Below, piece by piece: positions 63,110 to 64,000 of a stretch of DNA of 64,000 bases. Location: positions 186,001-250,000 of the forward strand of contig JAGASH010000008.1 of NCBI GenBank assembly GCA_017847835.1, in the 5' to 3' direction. The translations under genes were made by a program, and so were the position numbers. The notes below the pieces were generated by a model, which was not told the origin of the DNA, did not search any database, and saw nothing but the letters and a program-made list of their open reading frames with translations. Origin of the DNA: Oscillospiraceae bacterium. Its GTDB lineage: Bacteria > Bacillota > Clostridia > Oscillospirales > Ruminococcaceae. The stretch's first letter is position 1. Every line of letters begins with the position of its first letter.

Positions 63110-63439
63110 TTACTGTAAAATCGGCAGCGACAGCACGAATACCGCCGCCATAAGTATGGATTTTGCGATAATCAGTCCGCAGCGCGTTTTTCTGAAAGAC
63201 GCTTCGGAAATGCTTTCGGGATTGTTGTAGATGTTTGTGTGCTGCGGGAATACGGAACAAATCGTGAACGCTCCGTATATCACAAGCATCACCACAACCA
63301 AAATCAAATTTCCGCCGTCCGTTTGTCCGAGCGACATCATCGATATCATCGAGCCTGCAAACGCTGCTGTCAGACCTGCGCAGGCAATTTCTGCCGCTTT
63401 TTCGCCGTTTGTGTAGATAAGCTTATCGGGGATTGTCAT
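63110..63439 (-). CDS. Small membrane protein, unknown function
   Basis: The 109 residues have three hydrophobic helices (about 15-36, 43-66, 86-107). No family is recognised. AAAGGAG precedes the ATG. Promoter and operator-like sites lie directly upstream, so it heads an operon with lysA and the GH5 gene. Confidence 0.6.
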   Translation of the reverse strand: MTIPDKLIYTNGEKAAEIACAGLTAAFAGSMISMMSLGQTDGGNLILVVVMLVIYGAFTICSVFPQHTNIYNNPESISEASFRKTRCGLIIAKSILMAAVFVLSLPILQ

Positions 63440-63458
63440 TGAAAGTCGACTCCTTTGA

Positions 63459-63476
63459 AGTTAGGTTTAACTAACT
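63459..63476. promoter_or_regulatory. Operator-like inverted repeat
   Basis: AGTTAG and CTAACT around six bases, located a few bases after the -10, a typical repressor position (MarR-like dimension). The regulator is unknown. Confidence 0.45.
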
Positions 63477-63482
63477 AATTTG

Positions 63483-63511
63483 ATTTTACTTCAAAACATT
63501 GTATTAGTCAA
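63483..63511 (-). promoter_or_regulatory. Sigma-A promoter of the membrane protein-lysA-GH5 operon
   Basis: On the minus strand TTGACT, 17 bases, TAAAAT. Confidence 0.7.
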
Positions 63512-63522
63512 GAGCTTTTTGC

Positions 63523-63543
63523 AAAAAATCCCGTTTTTCGGGA
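63523..63543 (-). terminator. Terminator of the alpha/beta hydrolase gene
   Basis: On the minus strand TCCCG / CGGGA stem, five-A loop, then six T. A second hairpin TGCACAG / CTGTGCA lies just upstream of it (63556-63574). Confidence 0.7.
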
Positions 63544-63608
63544 AATTTTGTCAGTATGCACAGTTTTCCTGTGCACGGGCGAGTTAGTCTTGGCTAATTG
63601 AGATAAAA

Positions 63609-64000
63609 TCACACATTCATATACTTGTTCAGGAACTCCACGGACAGCTTTACCCATCTGTGAATTGCCTTATTTATGTCGCTGTCGTTTCTTGCGCTCA
63701 TCTTGTCTGCAACGGAAATTCCGTGCGGTCCCTCGTCAAACATATGAAGCTCCACGGGAACACGGTTTGATATGCAAGCCTTTGCCATTACAAGCGAATT
63801 GTGCGCGGAAACGCTCTCGTCGTTTGCCGTGTGCCAGATGAAAATCGGCGGCGTCTTCGGGGTAACGCGGTTTTCAAGCGACAGCCTCGACAAATCGGAG
63901 CGGCTTGCATCGTCGCCGAGAAGTATCTTGAAGCTTCCGACGTGCGGTGAGGTCACGCCGCTGATAACAGGGTAGCAGAGCACAGCAGCGTCCGGACGCA
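63609..64000 (-). CDS. Alpha/beta hydrolase (acetyl esterase-like), 5' end outside window
   Basis: The visible C-terminal 130 residues hold the catalytic Asp in WHTANDESVSAHNS and the His in DEGPHGIS, as in carbohydrate esterases of the BD-FAE/acetyl xylan esterase group. The frame is open to the window end, reading RPDAAVLCYPVIS, so the nucleophile Ser lies outside. The GTG near 63983 is not taken as a start. It may deacetylate oligosaccharides used by the nearby GH5 enzyme (inference). Confidence 0.8.
   Translation of the reverse strand, partial: RPDAAVLCYPVISGVTSPHVGSFKILLGDDASRSDLSRLSLENRVTPKTPPIFIWHTANDESVSAHNSLVMAKACISNRVPVELHMFDEGPHGISVADKMSARNDSDINKAIHRWVKLSVEFLNKYMNV

Overview
The window looks like a chromosome segment of an uncultivated, motile, probably anaerobic low-to-mid GC Firmicute of class Clostridia, close to Oscillospiraceae/Ruminococcaceae. 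This is inferred from gene content, not from a phylogenetic marker search. The clues are an alpha2-type glycyl-tRNA synthetase, the ylxM-ffh-rpsP-khpA cluster, a CIRCE-controlled groESL operon, the CsrA/FliW pair, GGAGG-type ribosome binding sites, sigma-A promoters with 17-bp spacers, a radical SAM activase-like protein and a family 5 glycoside hydrolase.

Layout. 1-13,176: type IV pilus genes, with a PilM/N C-terminal part cut by the window edge, PilO, a large PilX-like protein, two minor pilins, prepilin peptidase on the other strand, the PilB and PilT motors, then three pilin genes. The second pilin carries a one-base frameshift and the first ends in a 15-bp minisatellite. The pilin leader holds a sigma-A promoter, a perfect 14-bp cre-type palindrome and a hairpin. 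No pilC platform gene is visible. 13,208-22,576: a late flagellar operon behind a sigma-28 promoter: flgM, flgN, flgK, flgL, a DUF6470 gene, fliW, csrA, fliD, fliS and a coiled-coil gene. FlgL and FliD are greatly enlarged by repeated modules. 22,602-28,890: a PflX-like radical SAM gene, a thiDCE operon under a TPP riboswitch, a probable manganese exporter and a membrane protein. 29,129-37,526: ilvE, a lipoprotein, glyS, an SCP2-like protein, exported proteins, a von Willebrand factor A lipoprotein and a chemoreceptor. 37,815-46,694: hemW, lepA, the ylxM-ffh-rpsP-khpA cluster and secA. 46,864-56,105: two small genes and a compact type II polyketide/fatty-acid-like cluster (acyltransferase, ACP, fused ketosynthase/chain-length-factor-like protein, ketoreductase, dehydratase, phosphopantetheinyl transferase, iron-sulfur flavoprotein), with an acyl-CoA synthetase opposite. 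56,334-64,000: RNase P RNA, groESL, two hypothetical genes, a cytoplasmic GH5 enzyme, lysA, a small membrane protein and the end of an alpha/beta hydrolase.

The least ordinary material lies between genes. Three families of structured repeat recur. (1) A roughly 230-260 bp multi-hairpin element has four copies (37,549; 53,803; 54,110; 56,827). Each lies 3' of a gene and in its sense orientation, with compensatory base changes in the stems. (2) A 135-bp cloverleaf-like element has two copies (22,602; 28,911). (3) A roughly 105-120 nt structured RNA-like element has one copy nested inside the P3 arm of the TPP riboswitch and one just after the secA terminator. I cannot assign any of the three to a named class. 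The ketosynthase/CLF-like fusion cluster, which has ketoreductase and dehydratase but no visible enoyl reductase and so suggests a polyene acyl product, is the best protein-level candidate for an undescribed system.
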